Shown here piece after piece: positions 52,205 through 61,426 of a stretch of DNA of 64,000 nucleotides (positions are counted from its first letter, which is position 1; each line of letters begins with the position of its first letter). This stretch comes from Marinifilaceae bacterium. Its GTDB lineage: Bacteria > Bacteroidota > Bacteroidia > Bacteroidales > Marinifilaceae. The translations under genes and the position numbers were made by a program. The notes beneath the pieces were generated by a model. That model had not been told where the DNA came from. It was given only the letters and a program-made list of their open reading frames with translations, and ran no database searches. The stretch spans positions 1 to 64,000 of the forward strand of contig JAFGYE010000091.1 of NCBI GenBank assembly GCA_016936255.1, written 5' to 3'.

Positions 52205-53696
52205 TCTCGATTGGATTAATGATTGTAGAGGACTGGCGTAATCGGCTTGGAATTATTCTAATCCATAAACGTTTTAAAGGTATGGGAGACAAGTTTTCGG
52301 GATGGTTGTTTAGCAAAATCAAGAACCATAAAAATAAAATACTTCCTTTCAATACGCTGCTAATGGTTAATCCCCACCAAACACCTGTTGCCGAAACGGA
52401 CTCAGAATTTATCCAGTTCTGAAATTCAGGCAAGTAATCAACTAAAGTGTAGCTCAATATATAGGCAAAAGGAATTCGTAACAGGTTTCCTAGAATTCCA
52501 ACTATTGCAGGAGGAACTGCTCTTCCTATTCCGTTAAAGGCTCCAGTTGCTGTAATTTCAACACACATAAATACCTGCGAGAAACCTAGGATGATTAGAT
52601 AGACAATTCCCATTTTTGCTACATCATTTTCACTGTTGTTTATAAACAATCCGAAAATGTGGTCTCCGGCAAAAAAGAAGAGAAGGGTACTGATCAATCC
52701 AATAAAACCTGCAATTCCTATAGTGATAAAAAATCCTTTTTGTATTCGTTCCCATTTATTGGCACCGTAATTTTGCCCTGTAAATGTTCCCAATGCGGTT
52801 GAGAAGCCCGATGCAGTCATCCATGATAGTGCTTCTATTTGTGATCCTATCAATTGAACAGAAAAAGGAATTGAATTTCCGTGAGCAATATTGTTAATTA
52901 TTCGTGCCAAAACCATAGCAATAATGGCAAAGCAAGCGGATTGAAGTGCAACAGGACCACCTACTTTTAGAATTGGCAGAAAGAATTCTTTTTGAATTTT
53001 CCCTAAATAGTTTTTGATTTGTAAAGGATTCTGCTTGATATAAAGGTAGTAAACAAATAGTAAAAATACACTTACCTGAGAAATTACAGTAGCGATTCCT
53101 GCCCCTTCTGCACCCAATCCAGGAATACTTCCCCAACCAAAAATAAGAATTGGATCCAGTATCATGTTTATAATCAGGCCGGAGGCATTGATCCAAAATG
53201 ATGTTTTGGTATTGCCAACTCCATTGTAAATCCCGGCCATGGTGATGTTGGAATAGGTAAATGGCATTCCAACGGCAATTATCCGAAGGTATTTTAAGGC
53301 CGTTTCGTTTACAAATTCACTTTTAATATTAAAAAGACCAACAATAGGGTCGGCAAATATCCATACGGATAAAGCAAATGCAATGGAGATTATAAAAGAT
53401 AAACTGAATGCGTTTTTTGCAAATGATTGGGCCCGTTCGATATTCTTACTACCAATTGATTGTGAAATTCCTACTTCAGCACCAATTTTGGTAATAAAGA
53501 GGAGAGATGAACCAAACCAAACCAAATAAAGTGCCATTCCAACAGCACTTACAGTTTCGCTTCCAACTTGTCCCAGCCAGGCCATATCAGTCATGTTGTA
53601 TGCCATCTGCACAAATGAGGTGGCAATTATTGGAATAGCCAGTTTTATAATTTGCGGAAAAATTTTTCCTCTGGTAAGATCTTTAATTTGGTTCAC
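52179..53696 (-). CDS. MATE family efflux transporter (second in the window)
   Basis: A 505-residue twelve-helix exporter. Motifs in the N-lobe: LAIPIIATSFVQMAYNMTDMAWLG and KIGAEVGISQSIGSKN; C-lobe: SGFSTALGTFTGQNYGANKW and ATGAFNGIGRAVPPAI. It differs clearly from the first MATE protein at 31.6 kb and belongs to a different subgroup. It overlaps mnmD by 26 bp and is divergent from dinB. The substrate is unknown. Confidence 0.9.
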   Translation of the reverse strand: MNQIKDLTRGKIFPQIIKLAIPIIATSFVQMAYNMTDMAWLGQVGSETVSAVGMALYLVWFGSSLLFITKIGAEVGISQSIGSKNIERAQSFAKNAFSLSFIISIAFALSVWIFADPIVGLFNIKSEFVNETALKYLRIIAVGMPFTYSNITMAGIYNGVGNTKTSFWINASGLIINMILDPILIFGWGSIPGLGAEGAGIATVISQVSVFLLFVYYLYIKQNPLQIKNYLGKIQKEFFLPILKVGGPVALQSACFAIIAMVLARIINNIAHGNSIPFSVQLIGSQIEALSWMTASGFSTALGTFTGQNYGANKWERIQKGFFITIGIAGFIGLISTLLFFFAGDHIFGLFINNSENDVAKMGIVYLIILGFSQVFMCVEITATGAFNGIGRAVPPAIVGILGNLLRIPFAYILSYTLVDYLPEFQNWINSESVSATGVWWGLTISSVLKGSILFLWFLILLNNHPENLSPIPLKRLWIRIIPSRLRQSSTIINPIENEEFKKRA

Positions 53697-53855
53697 TTTA
53701 CTTATTTTGGTTCTTGCAAGAACAGGTTTGGTTGTATTTATTCTCTATTTTCGCAAAGTGTTGAATAGGGAATATGAATCGATTCGCTTTTTTAAGGCGT
53801 GTAAAATTACAAAAATTGAAACGATTATTTTTTAAATTGTTTCTGGATATTTGAA

Positions 53856-54929
53856 TTGAAAATGGAAGAGGAATATCGCAAAATAATTCACGTTGATATG
53901 GATGCTTTTTTTGCCTCGGTAGAGCAGAAGGATAATCCTGAACTTCGAAACAAACCAATTGCGGTTGGGGGATCCGGAGACAGGGGAGTTGTTGCTGCTG
54001 CCAGTTACGAAGCGAGAAAATTCGGTGTGCGTTCTGCAATGCCTTCTTCTATCGCGAAAAGGAGATGCCCTAATTTGATTTTTGTAAAGGGCAGGCATGA
54101 CCGATACAAAGAAGTTTCGAAGCAAATTATGAGTATTTTTTATGAATTCACCGATTTGGTAGAGCCTATTTCTATTGATGAAGCTTTTTTAGATGTTACT
54201 CACAACAAGAAAAATCTGCCTTCTGCGAGTTTGATTGCCAAAGAGATTAAGGAAAGAATTAAGGAGGTGACTGGTTTAACGGCTTCGGCAGGAATATCAG
54301 TAAATAAGTTTTTGGCTAAAATTGCTTCCGATTATCAAAAGCCTGATGGTTTATTTGTTATTCCTCCCAAAGATGTTGAGCAGTTTATTGAGCAGTTATC
54401 AATTGATAAATTTTTTGGAGTTGGAAAGGTTACTGCTGATAAAATGCATCAGTTAGGTATATTCAGGGGAAAAGATCTGAAGGAGAGAAGTCTTGCAGAA
54501 TTGACTCGTGTGTTTGGAAAAGCCGGACTTTACTATTTTCAGATAGCTCAAGGGATTGATAACCGTCCGGTGAATCCCAACCGGGTTCGTAAATCGGTAA
54601 GTACTGAGCACACATTTCATGCCGACTTGTCGGATAGGGAATTGATTAAAAAGGATTTGACAGCAACCGCAGAAGATTTATTGCGTCGGCTGAAGAAGAG
54701 TGGCTTTAGAGGAAAGACTTTAAGTTTAAAGGTAAAATACAGCAGTTTCGAGCAAGTAACCAGAAGTAAAACAATTTTAAGTGAATTAAATCAACTGGAT
54801 CAAATTCTTAATCTGGCAAACGAATTGTTAAACCAAATTGAAATGAAAGAAAGCATTCGACTGCTGGGTTTAACTGTTTCCAATCAAATCAATTTTTCTG
54901 AACCTCAGCAATTAACCTTTGATTTTTGA
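53856..54929 (+). CDS. dinB: DNA polymerase IV (Y-family)
   Basis: An error-prone translesion polymerase of 357 residues. Catalytic acid motifs are visible: HVDMDAFFASVEQ (residues about 9-21) and SIDEAFLDVT. Also KPIAVGG, AASYEARKFGVRSAMP, GISVNKFLAKIASD, the HhH region FFGVGKVTADKMHQLG, and a little-finger domain ending LLGLTVSNQ. The last residues QLTFDF look like a beta-clamp binding tail (QLTFDF resembles QxxLF-type motifs). No LexA-like box was recognised upstream. Confidence 0.95.
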   Translation: MKMEEEYRKIIHVDMDAFFASVEQKDNPELRNKPIAVGGSGDRGVVAAASYEARKFGVRSAMPSSIAKRRCPNLIFVKGRHDRYKEVSKQIMSIFYEFTDLVEPISIDEAFLDVTHNKKNLPSASLIAKEIKERIKEVTGLTASAGISVNKFLAKIASDYQKPDGLFVIPPKDVEQFIEQLSIDKFFGVGKVTADKMHQLGIFRGKDLKERSLAELTRVFGKAGLYYFQIAQGIDNRPVNPNRVRKSVSTEHTFHADLSDRELIKKDLTATAEDLLRRLKKSGFRGKTLSLKVKYSSFEQVTRSKTILSELNQLDQILNLANELLNQIEMKESIRLLGLTVSNQINFSEPQQLTFDF

Positions 54930-55034
54930 TTAATTCAGATTTATATAATATAGAAATCGAGGTATTTTTATAATTTTACATTCCCTTAAAAAAAGGACAA
55001 GGGTGTGTTTAATCTCTCTTTCATCTATTTTCAC

Positions 55035-55817
55035 ATGAAATTATATTTTAATAACTCAATTAGGATACTATTCTTACTGCTGATCTTTTCGGGTTGTTCT
55101 GTAAGCAGTAAGATGAATAAGCCTGATCATCAACAAAATTACACGATTGATTCGGTGATGGATTCTTATTCGCAAAAGGACACTGCTTTTGTGCATGTTA
55201 TCGAAAGCTATAAATCTCAGCTCGACGGGGAGATGAATACAGTTATTTCTGTTTGTGATGAAGAAATGATTGCGGGCAAACCAGAGAGTAAATTGTCTGA
55301 TTATATTGCCGATGCAATGCTTGCTATTGGGAAAGAATTTTGTGTTGAAAATCAATTATCCCACTCAGTTGATTTGGCAATTATGAATCAGGGGGGAATT
55401 CGCACAGGAATGCCTAAAGGGGAAATAACAACGGGGCGGATTTTTGAAATGCTGCCTTTTAAAAATAAATTGGTGATTGTTGGAATGAAAGGGGACGATT
55501 TAATGAAGCTTTTGAATCAGGTTGCCGGGTTTGGAGGTGAAGGTATTAGCGGTGTAAAAATGGGAATTAAGGATAAACAGGCGGTTGATGTTCTTGTTAA
55601 TGGAATGCCGGTTGATTTGGAAAAAACATATCACATTTTATCAATAGATTATTTGGTGAATGGTGGCGGCGGACTGTCTGCATTTGAGACAAGGGAAACG
55701 TTCAGACATTTGCACCTTAAATTAAGATCCGAAATGATCAAATACATTAGCCGGGATTATCAAAATGGAAAACATATTTCAGCAGAACTGGACGGGAGGA
55801 TTTACCATGTGGAATAG
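55035..55817 (+). CDS. 5'-nucleotidase C-terminal-domain lipoprotein
   Basis: A 260-residue lipoprotein carrying only the nucleotide-binding half of a UshA-like 5'-nucleotidase. I use the internal ATG giving MKLYFNNSIRILFLLLIFSGC, with Cys21 lipidated. Domain motifs: SDYIADAMLAIGKE, AIMNQGGIRTGMPKGEIT, FEMLPFKNKLVIVGMKG, DYLVNGGGGLSAF. The metallophosphatase half is the next gene, overlapping by 11 bp. The two products may combine on the cell envelope. The order (C-terminal domain first) is inverted relative to the fused enzyme. Confidence 0.88.
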   Translation: MKLYFNNSIRILFLLLIFSGCSVSSKMNKPDHQQNYTIDSVMDSYSQKDTAFVHVIESYKSQLDGEMNTVISVCDEEMIAGKPESKLSDYIADAMLAIGKEFCVENQLSHSVDLAIMNQGGIRTGMPKGEITTGRIFEMLPFKNKLVIVGMKGDDLMKLLNQVAGFGGEGISGVKMGIKDKQAVDVLVNGMPVDLEKTYHILSIDYLVNGGGGLSAFETRETFRHLHLKLRSEMIKYISRDYQNGKHISAELDGRIYHVE

Positions 55818-56739
55818 ACGGGATTTTTTGAAAAACATCGGTGTGGCGGGTTTGTTTTTGGGAACAGGTATTCTTCCCAAAAGTGCTTCTGCTGCTAAAA
55901 AAGAATTACAGAAAATCACGGTTCTTCATACCAACGATTTGCACAGCCGTATTGAACCTTTTCCAAAGGGCGACCCTGAATTTGGTGGTTTGGGAGGTTT
56001 TGCAAGAATTCATGCTTTGGTTCAAAAAATCAGAAAGGAAGAAGAATTGGTTTTGTTATTTGATGCAGGCGATGTGTTTCAAGGCACACCTTATTTTAAT
56101 TTCTTTAAAGGGGAAGCCGAATTTAAATTAATGTCGAAAATGCGTTATGATGCCGGAACTATTGGGAACCATGAGTTTGATAATGGTATTGAAGGGATTG
56201 CCGGTCAGTTGAAATACCTTAGTTTCCCACTGCTGAATGCTAATTATGATTTTTCAGAAACAGAATTGGAAGGAAAGATACCTGAGTATAAAATATTCGA
56301 TAAAGGAGGTTTGAAGATTGGTGTTTTTGGTCTGGGAGTAAATTTAGACGGTTATGTTGAGCCTAAAAACAGAGGTTCTGTTTCCTATGTTGATCCTGTT
56401 GATGTTACCGGGAAAATGGTTCGTATTTTAAAGGATGAAAATGCATGTGATTTGGTTATTTGTCTTTCGCATTTAGGATTGAGAAATGATTTTGGGAGTG
56501 ATTGTGATCTCGATTTAGCGAAGCGTACCAGAGGTGTTGATTTAATTGTAGGAGGACATACACATACCTTATTGGAAACTCCGGAACGGGTTCTGAATTT
56601 GGACGGTGAAGAGGTGTTAATTAATCAGGTTGGATGGGCAGGAATTGCTTTGGGAAGAATTGATTTTTACATCGATAAGAAAAATAAAACCAAATTAGCA
56701 TCTTCAAAACTTCTTTCGGTTAATGAAGAATTAGTTTAA
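55807..56739 (+). CDS. 5'-nucleotidase metallophosphatase domain, Tat-type signal
   Basis: A 310-residue metallophosphatase with the dimetal motifs VLHTNDLHSR, DAGDVFQGT, GNHEFDNG, CLSHLG and GGHTHTLLE. It starts MWNRRDFLKNIGVAGLF, a twin-arginine (RRDFLK) export signal. The ATG lies within the end of the preceding lipoprotein gene (11-bp overlap). It probably dephosphorylates nucleotides in the periplasm together with its partner. The Tat route and Sec/lipoprotein route would thus meet on the same activity. Confidence 0.9.
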   Translation: MWNRRDFLKNIGVAGLFLGTGILPKSASAAKKELQKITVLHTNDLHSRIEPFPKGDPEFGGLGGFARIHALVQKIRKEEELVLLFDAGDVFQGTPYFNFFKGEAEFKLMSKMRYDAGTIGNHEFDNGIEGIAGQLKYLSFPLLNANYDFSETELEGKIPEYKIFDKGGLKIGVFGLGVNLDGYVEPKNRGSVSYVDPVDVTGKMVRILKDENACDLVICLSHLGLRNDFGSDCDLDLAKRTRGVDLIVGGHTHTLLETPERVLNLDGEEVLINQVGWAGIALGRIDFYIDKKNKTKLASSKLLSVNEELV

Positions 56740-56797
56740 TTGATACAATAATTGCAGCAAACTTAGGTTAATAACTTGTTGCTAAAGTTCGTTTACA

Positions 56798-57679
56798 TTG
56801 AAAAATTCCAAGTTTAAATTAGATAAATCGAATTGGGCCTCGGTAGAAGGCTGGCTTTCAATAATTGGGAATATATTGCTTTTTGGATTAAAATACTGGG
56901 CTGGTTTGGCGACAGGTTCCATTGCAATTATTGCAGATGCATGGCATACCTTGTCGGACAGCTTAAGTTCTGTAATTGTAATTGTTGGGGCTAAAATTTC
57001 GAAGAAGCCTGCGGATGAGGATCATCCTTTTGGGCACGGACGAGCTGATTTAATAAGTGCCTTTATTATTGGAATTTTACTTCTCCTGGTGGCGTTCGAT
57101 TTTATCATTGAATCCTATCATACCCTGCAAAGCCGGGAGTCATCGGAATTCGGAAGCATTGCTGTTGTTGTAATGATTGTGTCGGTTGTAACAAAGGAAT
57201 TGTTGGCTCAATTTGCCTATTTCGGAGCAAAAAAAACCAATTCAAAAGTGTTAAAAGCTGATGCATGGCATCATAGAAGTGATGCAATATCTTCTTTGGT
57301 TATTTTGGTTGGAATATTTTTAGGTCCTTATTTTTGGTGGATCGACGGAGCTTTGGGAATGATAGTTGCTTTATTAATTGGACACGCAGCGTACGAAATT
57401 ATTAGTGATTCCATTCACTCCTTATTGGGAGAGAGTCCCTCCGATACAATCATTCAGGAACTAAAAATGACCATTGAAGAAGTTAGTCCGGGTAATTTGG
57501 AACCTCATCATTTTCATCTTCATGTTTATGGGGATCATACAGAATTAACCTTTCACATATTGCTTCCGCAGGATATGCCAATAAAACAGGCTCACGATAT
57601 TGCAACGGTGCTGGAAGCAGCTATTCTTGAAAAGTATGGTTACGTTTCAACCATTCACATTGAACCCTATTTGGATTAA
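56798..57679 (+). CDS. Cation diffusion facilitator (CDF) metal exporter
   Basis: A 293-residue six-helix proton/metal antiporter for zinc, iron or a related ion. The metal-site motifs are IADAWHTLSDSLSSV in helix 2 and KADAWHHRSDAISSL in helix 5, with HPFGHGRADL between. A C-terminal cytoplasmic domain (about 205-290) ends HIEPYLD. The start is a TTG; no ATG lies earlier in frame close by. The AraC-type regulator gene begins 33 bp later and may control or be co-expressed with it. Confidence 0.88.
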   Translation: MKNSKFKLDKSNWASVEGWLSIIGNILLFGLKYWAGLATGSIAIIADAWHTLSDSLSSVIVIVGAKISKKPADEDHPFGHGRADLISAFIIGILLLLVAFDFIIESYHTLQSRESSEFGSIAVVVMIVSVVTKELLAQFAYFGAKKTNSKVLKADAWHHRSDAISSLVILVGIFLGPYFWWIDGALGMIVALLIGHAAYEIISDSIHSLLGESPSDTIIQELKMTIEEVSPGNLEPHHFHLHVYGDHTELTFHILLPQDMPIKQAHDIATVLEAAILEKYGYVSTIHIEPYLD

Positions 57680-57711
57680 TAGGGTTTATTCAATAATTTT
57701 TATATTTGGTG

Positions 57712-58518
57712 ATGATTTACAAAGAGTTCCCCATATTACCGGAGTTGATCCCGTATGTGCAAGTCGTTTGGATGATGGAATCTGAAAAGGAAGATGAATG
57801 TTGTCCGAAAGAACAGATTATGCCCGATGGTATTCTTGAATTTGTAACACACTACCGGGATCCCTGGTTAACCACCATCGCAGGTGAAGCACCTGCACTT
57901 CAAGCTCAAAGTTTTGTTGTTTCTCAAATGCGAAAATCAATAGAAATTGAATCGAACGGAAAAACAGGTTTCATTTCGGTACGATTTTTTCCCTGGGGAG
58001 GATATCATTTCTTTAATGAGCCCGTGAGCAACTTTCTGGATGCCAGCATTAGTAGTAAGGAATTATGGCCACAGCATTATCATTCGGTTATGCAGCAAAT
58101 TGACACAGCACAAAGTCCTGAAGAACGAGTAGAGCTCATTCAACAATTCTTATTGGCTCGATTGACAGAATATCGCAAGGAGAATAAAGTATTGGATGAA
58201 GCTGTGAAACTCATTCGGGAATCAAAAGGTCAATTGTCTATTGCGGAAGTAGCTCAGCGAATAGGTTTTTCTAAAAAACAACTTGAACGCACGTTTGCAC
58301 CGGCAATTGGCACTACACCAAAAACTTTTGCTCGCATTAGTCGATTTCTGAATATTTGTCACCATTTGGAGGAGTATAAAAACAAAAGTCTTACTCAGCT
58401 AAGTTATGAGTGCGGCTACTTCGATCAGGCTCATTTCATCAAGGAGTTTCGTGAGTTTTCAGGTTATACACCTAAAGAATTTTTTGCCCGGAATAATGTT
58501 GCTTTTGCCAACCTGTAA
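57712..58518 (+). CDS. AraC family regulator with DUF6597-like N-domain
   Basis: A 268-residue protein. The N-terminal half (FPILPELIPYVQVVW, EQIMPDGILEFVTHY, FISVRFFPWGGYHFF) fits DUF6597, common before AraC helices in Bacteroidetes. The C-terminal double helix-turn-helix is clear: LSIAEVAQRIGFSKKQLERT and KSLTQLSYECGYFDQAHFI, then FSGYTPKEFF. I start at ATG 57712; a -7-like element (TATATTTG) lies directly before it, so a leaderless message or read-through from the CDF gene is possible. The effector is unknown. Confidence 0.85.
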   Translation: MIYKEFPILPELIPYVQVVWMMESEKEDECCPKEQIMPDGILEFVTHYRDPWLTTIAGEAPALQAQSFVVSQMRKSIEIESNGKTGFISVRFFPWGGYHFFNEPVSNFLDASISSKELWPQHYHSVMQQIDTAQSPEERVELIQQFLLARLTEYRKENKVLDEAVKLIRESKGQLSIAEVAQRIGFSKKQLERTFAPAIGTTPKTFARISRFLNICHHLEEYKNKSLTQLSYECGYFDQAHFIKEFREFSGYTPKEFFARNNVAFANL

Positions 58519-58671
58519 ATAGGGGATGTCTCTTTTTTACAATTTTCTATCTCTGGATTATTTTTCCTTTGTTTCTACTTTACTTCTTAAAACAATGGAT
58601 AACATCATTTCCTTCGAAGGAAACAGGATTGGCATCCATTCACATAACAGATCACCTAAAAACAAGATAAT

Positions 58672-59496
58672 ATGGTAGACATACTCGCAAAGGTAATAAA
58701 GGAAAACAGGAAGGAAGTAGAAATTGCTATTGAGGCTGCACCCGACTGGAGTATCGCAAGCATGCATTTTAACTCATTATTCAATTGCATGGCAAACCCG
58801 CAAGACCTGCTGTGGTCTAAAAGGATGATGGAGGAGCTCTCTGCCGTTTACTACAAAGCAAGGGATGAAGATAAATCATGTTCTAACATCACAGAACGAA
58901 CGGTTAATGCGATGCCCAAAAGTAAAGCCAACGATACCAAAAAAATATTACTGCAAATTGCCAATGTCTGTCGCATTCTTAATGCGGGGCATAAAGTTAA
59001 TTTTGGAGTAGATGAACTGCCTGAGGATTTTGATGAAATCCCTATGGCATCTGCAAAAAAGAAAGGCTTTTATACCTATGCCAGTGAAATGCCCGCTTTG
59101 TACCCCAAAATCAGTTTGACATTCGATTATTGGGTTCCAAAAATATTCGACTGGACACAAGAGATTCGTGAAAAACAACTAAAAACCTGGCAGGGCGAGG
59201 ACATTCTTCAATACGAGAGCTGTACTGATTTTATGCGAATATGCCTGCTTTTTTTGTCCGATCCGCTAAGCAGGGTGCCCCTTGCAAAGACACCTGAACG
59301 CGAAACTCTGCTAAAATTATTAGGAGAAGAATTTTTATGGATTAAAAAGTCGGACAAACGGGAAGATATTCTTGGTAACAACGAAAAGATTGCAGCGGGG
59401 CTTAAGGAATTGAACAAGCAAACTGGCATCGAGATTCCACTTGAAGCTTGGAGTAGAATCATAAAATCATCATTTTTTAAATCATTTATCAAATAA
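58672..59496 (+). CDS. Hypothetical protein, 274 residues
   Basis: A soluble, charged and mostly helical protein with no signal peptide. I do not recognise a family. A possible landmark is the central KISLTFDYWVPKIFDWTQEI and the aspartate-rich DELPEDFDEIP. Base composition is a little richer in GC than in neighbours. The next gene, a small membrane protein, starts 11 bp after its stop, so they are likely one unit, which ends at a terminator. Confidence 0.65.
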   Translation: MVDILAKVIKENRKEVEIAIEAAPDWSIASMHFNSLFNCMANPQDLLWSKRMMEELSAVYYKARDEDKSCSNITERTVNAMPKSKANDTKKILLQIANVCRILNAGHKVNFGVDELPEDFDEIPMASAKKKGFYTYASEMPALYPKISLTFDYWVPKIFDWTQEIREKQLKTWQGEDILQYESCTDFMRICLLFLSDPLSRVPLAKTPERETLLKLLGEEFLWIKKSDKREDILGNNEKIAAGLKELNKQTGIEIPLEAWSRIIKSSFFKSFIK

Positions 59497-59506
59497 AACG
59501 AAACCA

Positions 59507-59833
59507 ATGAATAAAATTGTACTTGGAACTATAGTGGGTGCCATCCTGGGGCTTCTTGACGGCAGCTCTGCATTCTTCATTCCTGAAGCGGCTGGTATGA
59601 TGACAGAAATTATTATTGGCAGTACGGTAAAAGGGTTAATCACTGGAATTATTGTAGGACTGGTAGCCCAAAGAGTTTCGTCTATACTAATGGTAGGACT
59701 ATATGGAGCAATTGCTGGCCTTCTGCTTTCAACTTTAGCTGCAATTCCATCGGGTACCTATATGGAAATAATTGTTCCCGGGGTATTGGTAGGCTTTATT
59801 GCAGGATTGATTACTGCTAAATGGGGGAAATAG
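59507..59833 (+). CDS. Small glycine-rich membrane protein
   Basis: A 108-residue protein almost entirely hydrophobic, with four helices rich in glycine and repeated GxxxG spacing (IVGAILGLLDG, GLITGIIVGLV, GLYGAIAGLLL, GVLVGFIAGLI). The architecture looks like two similar two-helix units, as in small channel- or transporter-like proteins, but no family is recognised. It is in the same unit as the 274-residue protein. Confidence 0.65.
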   Translation: MNKIVLGTIVGAILGLLDGSSAFFIPEAAGMMTEIIIGSTVKGLITGIIVGLVAQRVSSILMVGLYGAIAGLLLSTLAAIPSGTYMEIIVPGVLVGFIAGLITAKWGK

Positions 59834-59858
59834 ACAATTGTTTACTTCAAAAGATCAA

Positions 59859-59892
59859 AAGTGCTCTTACATTTGGTGAGGGCGCTTTTTTA
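59859..59892 (+). terminator. Terminator of the 58.7-59.8 kb unit
   Basis: AAGTGCTCT/AGGGCGCTT stem (9 pairs, with G-U) and an 11-nt loop, then TTTTTT. Confidence 0.75.
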
Positions 59893-60069
59893 TTTGTGAT
59901 ATTTTCGGAGATATACCCCGGGTTTGGTTAATCAGGGCTTTCAGCCTTTGAGTTTAACTTTCTGTAGAAACTAAATTTTTGGCAATTTACCTCAGCCCAA
60001 GGGCATTTATTTGTGGGGAATCTATGCAGGAGGAATCGTTACACTCCGAAAGGGCTGTTTAATCAACAA

Positions 60070-60423
60070 TCACCTTCCTTGCAATCCAATCACCTCCTTT
60101 AGTAAATCACGCTCTTTTTTTAAATCTTCAATCTCCTTTTTCAAATTCTCAATTTCAGCATCGCGCAATATATTACCTGAGTCAACAGGATTTTCGATTC
60201 CAATTTCGTTGGCTAAATAGCGGAATACATTTAAATCGAGAGCCTCGCAAATAGTCCATAAGCGCCGTATTTGCATGCCTGGATTTTTGAGCATAAAAAG
60301 CACCGACGAATGATTCATTTGCAACTGGCGGGCCAACTCTGTATTGCTAATGTATTTCTCTTTCATTCGATTAACGATATAATCGTTAAGGTTTACGGGC
60401 ATTTCATATTTCTTTTTAGTCAT
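60070..60423 (-). CDS. Helix-turn-helix protein with C-terminal coiled coil
   Basis: A 117-residue DNA-binding protein. An XRE-like helix-turn-helix (SNTELARQLQMNHSSVLFML, then LWTICEALDLNVF) covers residues about 25-70. A leucine- and charge-rich coiled coil (IENLKKEIEDLKKERDLLK) follows and probably dimerises it. It sits alone, convergent with the 58.7-59.8 kb unit and upstream of a decayed-looking stretch. Targets are unknown. Confidence 0.8.
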   Translation of the reverse strand: MTKKKYEMPVNLNDYIVNRMKEKYISNTELARQLQMNHSSVLFMLKNPGMQIRRLWTICEALDLNVFRYLANEIGIENPVDSGNILRDAEIENLKKEIEDLKKERDLLKEVIGLQGR

Positions 60424-60587
60424 CTTGTTTTATGCTGTTTTTGGTGGCAATGCCATAGGATACTAATGCAGTTATATTTATAAAAGACGAAAGTTACAAT
60501 AAGAAATATAGAATGTCAATATAGTAATGGAATTAAACCTGATATTTTATTGGTATTTACAACTGATTGAGGAGTAAAAATTTCATA

Positions 60588-60746
60588 ATGAATGATGATA
60601 CTCTTGATTATTTTGAAAAATTAAATATTTTTATGGCTATTTTATGTGTTTCTGGTGATAATTTATTGATAACAATATCTTTTTTAGTAAATACCATTGA
60701 TAAATTTATAAAATCAGATTGGAAATTAATAATGTATGAGTCTTAA
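60588..60746 (+). CDS. Possible 52-residue ORF
   Basis: An ATG frame (MNDDTLDYFEKLNIFMAILC onward) with GGAG about 13 nt upstream. One hydrophobic segment is visible. It shows no family and lies in decayed-looking DNA, so it may be spurious. Confidence 0.2.
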   Translation: MNDDTLDYFEKLNIFMAILCVSGDNLLITISFLVNTIDKFIKSDWKLIMYES

Positions 60747-60887
60747 TTATGGATGTATTGTAGGAAATTAATAAAATATGATGAGTAAATCATAGTACAC
60801 AAAGTGAAATACAGCATAAACATAGTGTAAATCAGATTAGCAGGAGAGAAACTACGCATTAACTTAGTTTAATTCTAATCTGAGTTC

Positions 60888-61119
60888 TTATTTCGGATTA
60901 TTAATTGGCAGATTGCTTTGACTCAGAGCTTTTTTGTTCTTTCTCAAGAAGAAAACTGCTGCAATTGTATCATCAATTGCTAATACAACTATATATATTG
61001 CATATTATCTGTTTTATTCATTTGAGAGTGAATTGATCTCCACCTGCAAATAACTGAATGATTTCCGTCGAAATAGACTGCTTGTTTTCCTGCCATTGTT
61101 TCAGTAAAGTTTCAAAAGA
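60888..61119 (-). pseudogene. Possible gene remnant
   Basis: Read on the minus strand, two consecutive fragments look like protein despite stops and a frame change: FETLLKQWQENKQSISTEI with IIQLFAGGDQFTLK, then IVVLAIDDTIAAVFFLRKNK with KALSQSNLPINNPK. They have no start codon of their own. This could be the tail of a decayed membrane protein. Chance is not excluded. Confidence 0.3.
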
Positions 61120-61426
61120 ATTTCAGTTCATTTTAAATTAACCTTTAGTTGTTTTGCCGACTGATGGGTTTGTGATGAAAGTTAGGATGTTTCCCTCCCG
61201 TTAAAACACAGTATCATCTTTTAATTGTCAATTGGTGAGTAGTTTGTGCTTGTTTTATTTTGATTATTTCCTGCGAATCTGATTTGCTGTTTTCCTGCTG
61301 TTTTTCATACAGATACATTTCAATATTTAAAATAAAGTTTACCCTAAGCTTATCATTAGGCAGCATGTGTTCCTGTACTTTGCCTCAGTAAAAAACAATT
61401 GAGTAGTCACAAATACATATGACGAT

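Larger units (their letters stand above)
60424..61426. other. Gene-poor kilobase with gene remnants
   Basis: Very AT-rich, with one weak small ORF (60588-60746), a pair of coding-like fragments on the minus strand (60888-61119) and an imperfect inverted repeat TCAGATTAG/CTAATCTGA (about 60831-60884). It looks like decayed accessory DNA. The end holds the promoter region of the next gene. Confidence 0.5.
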
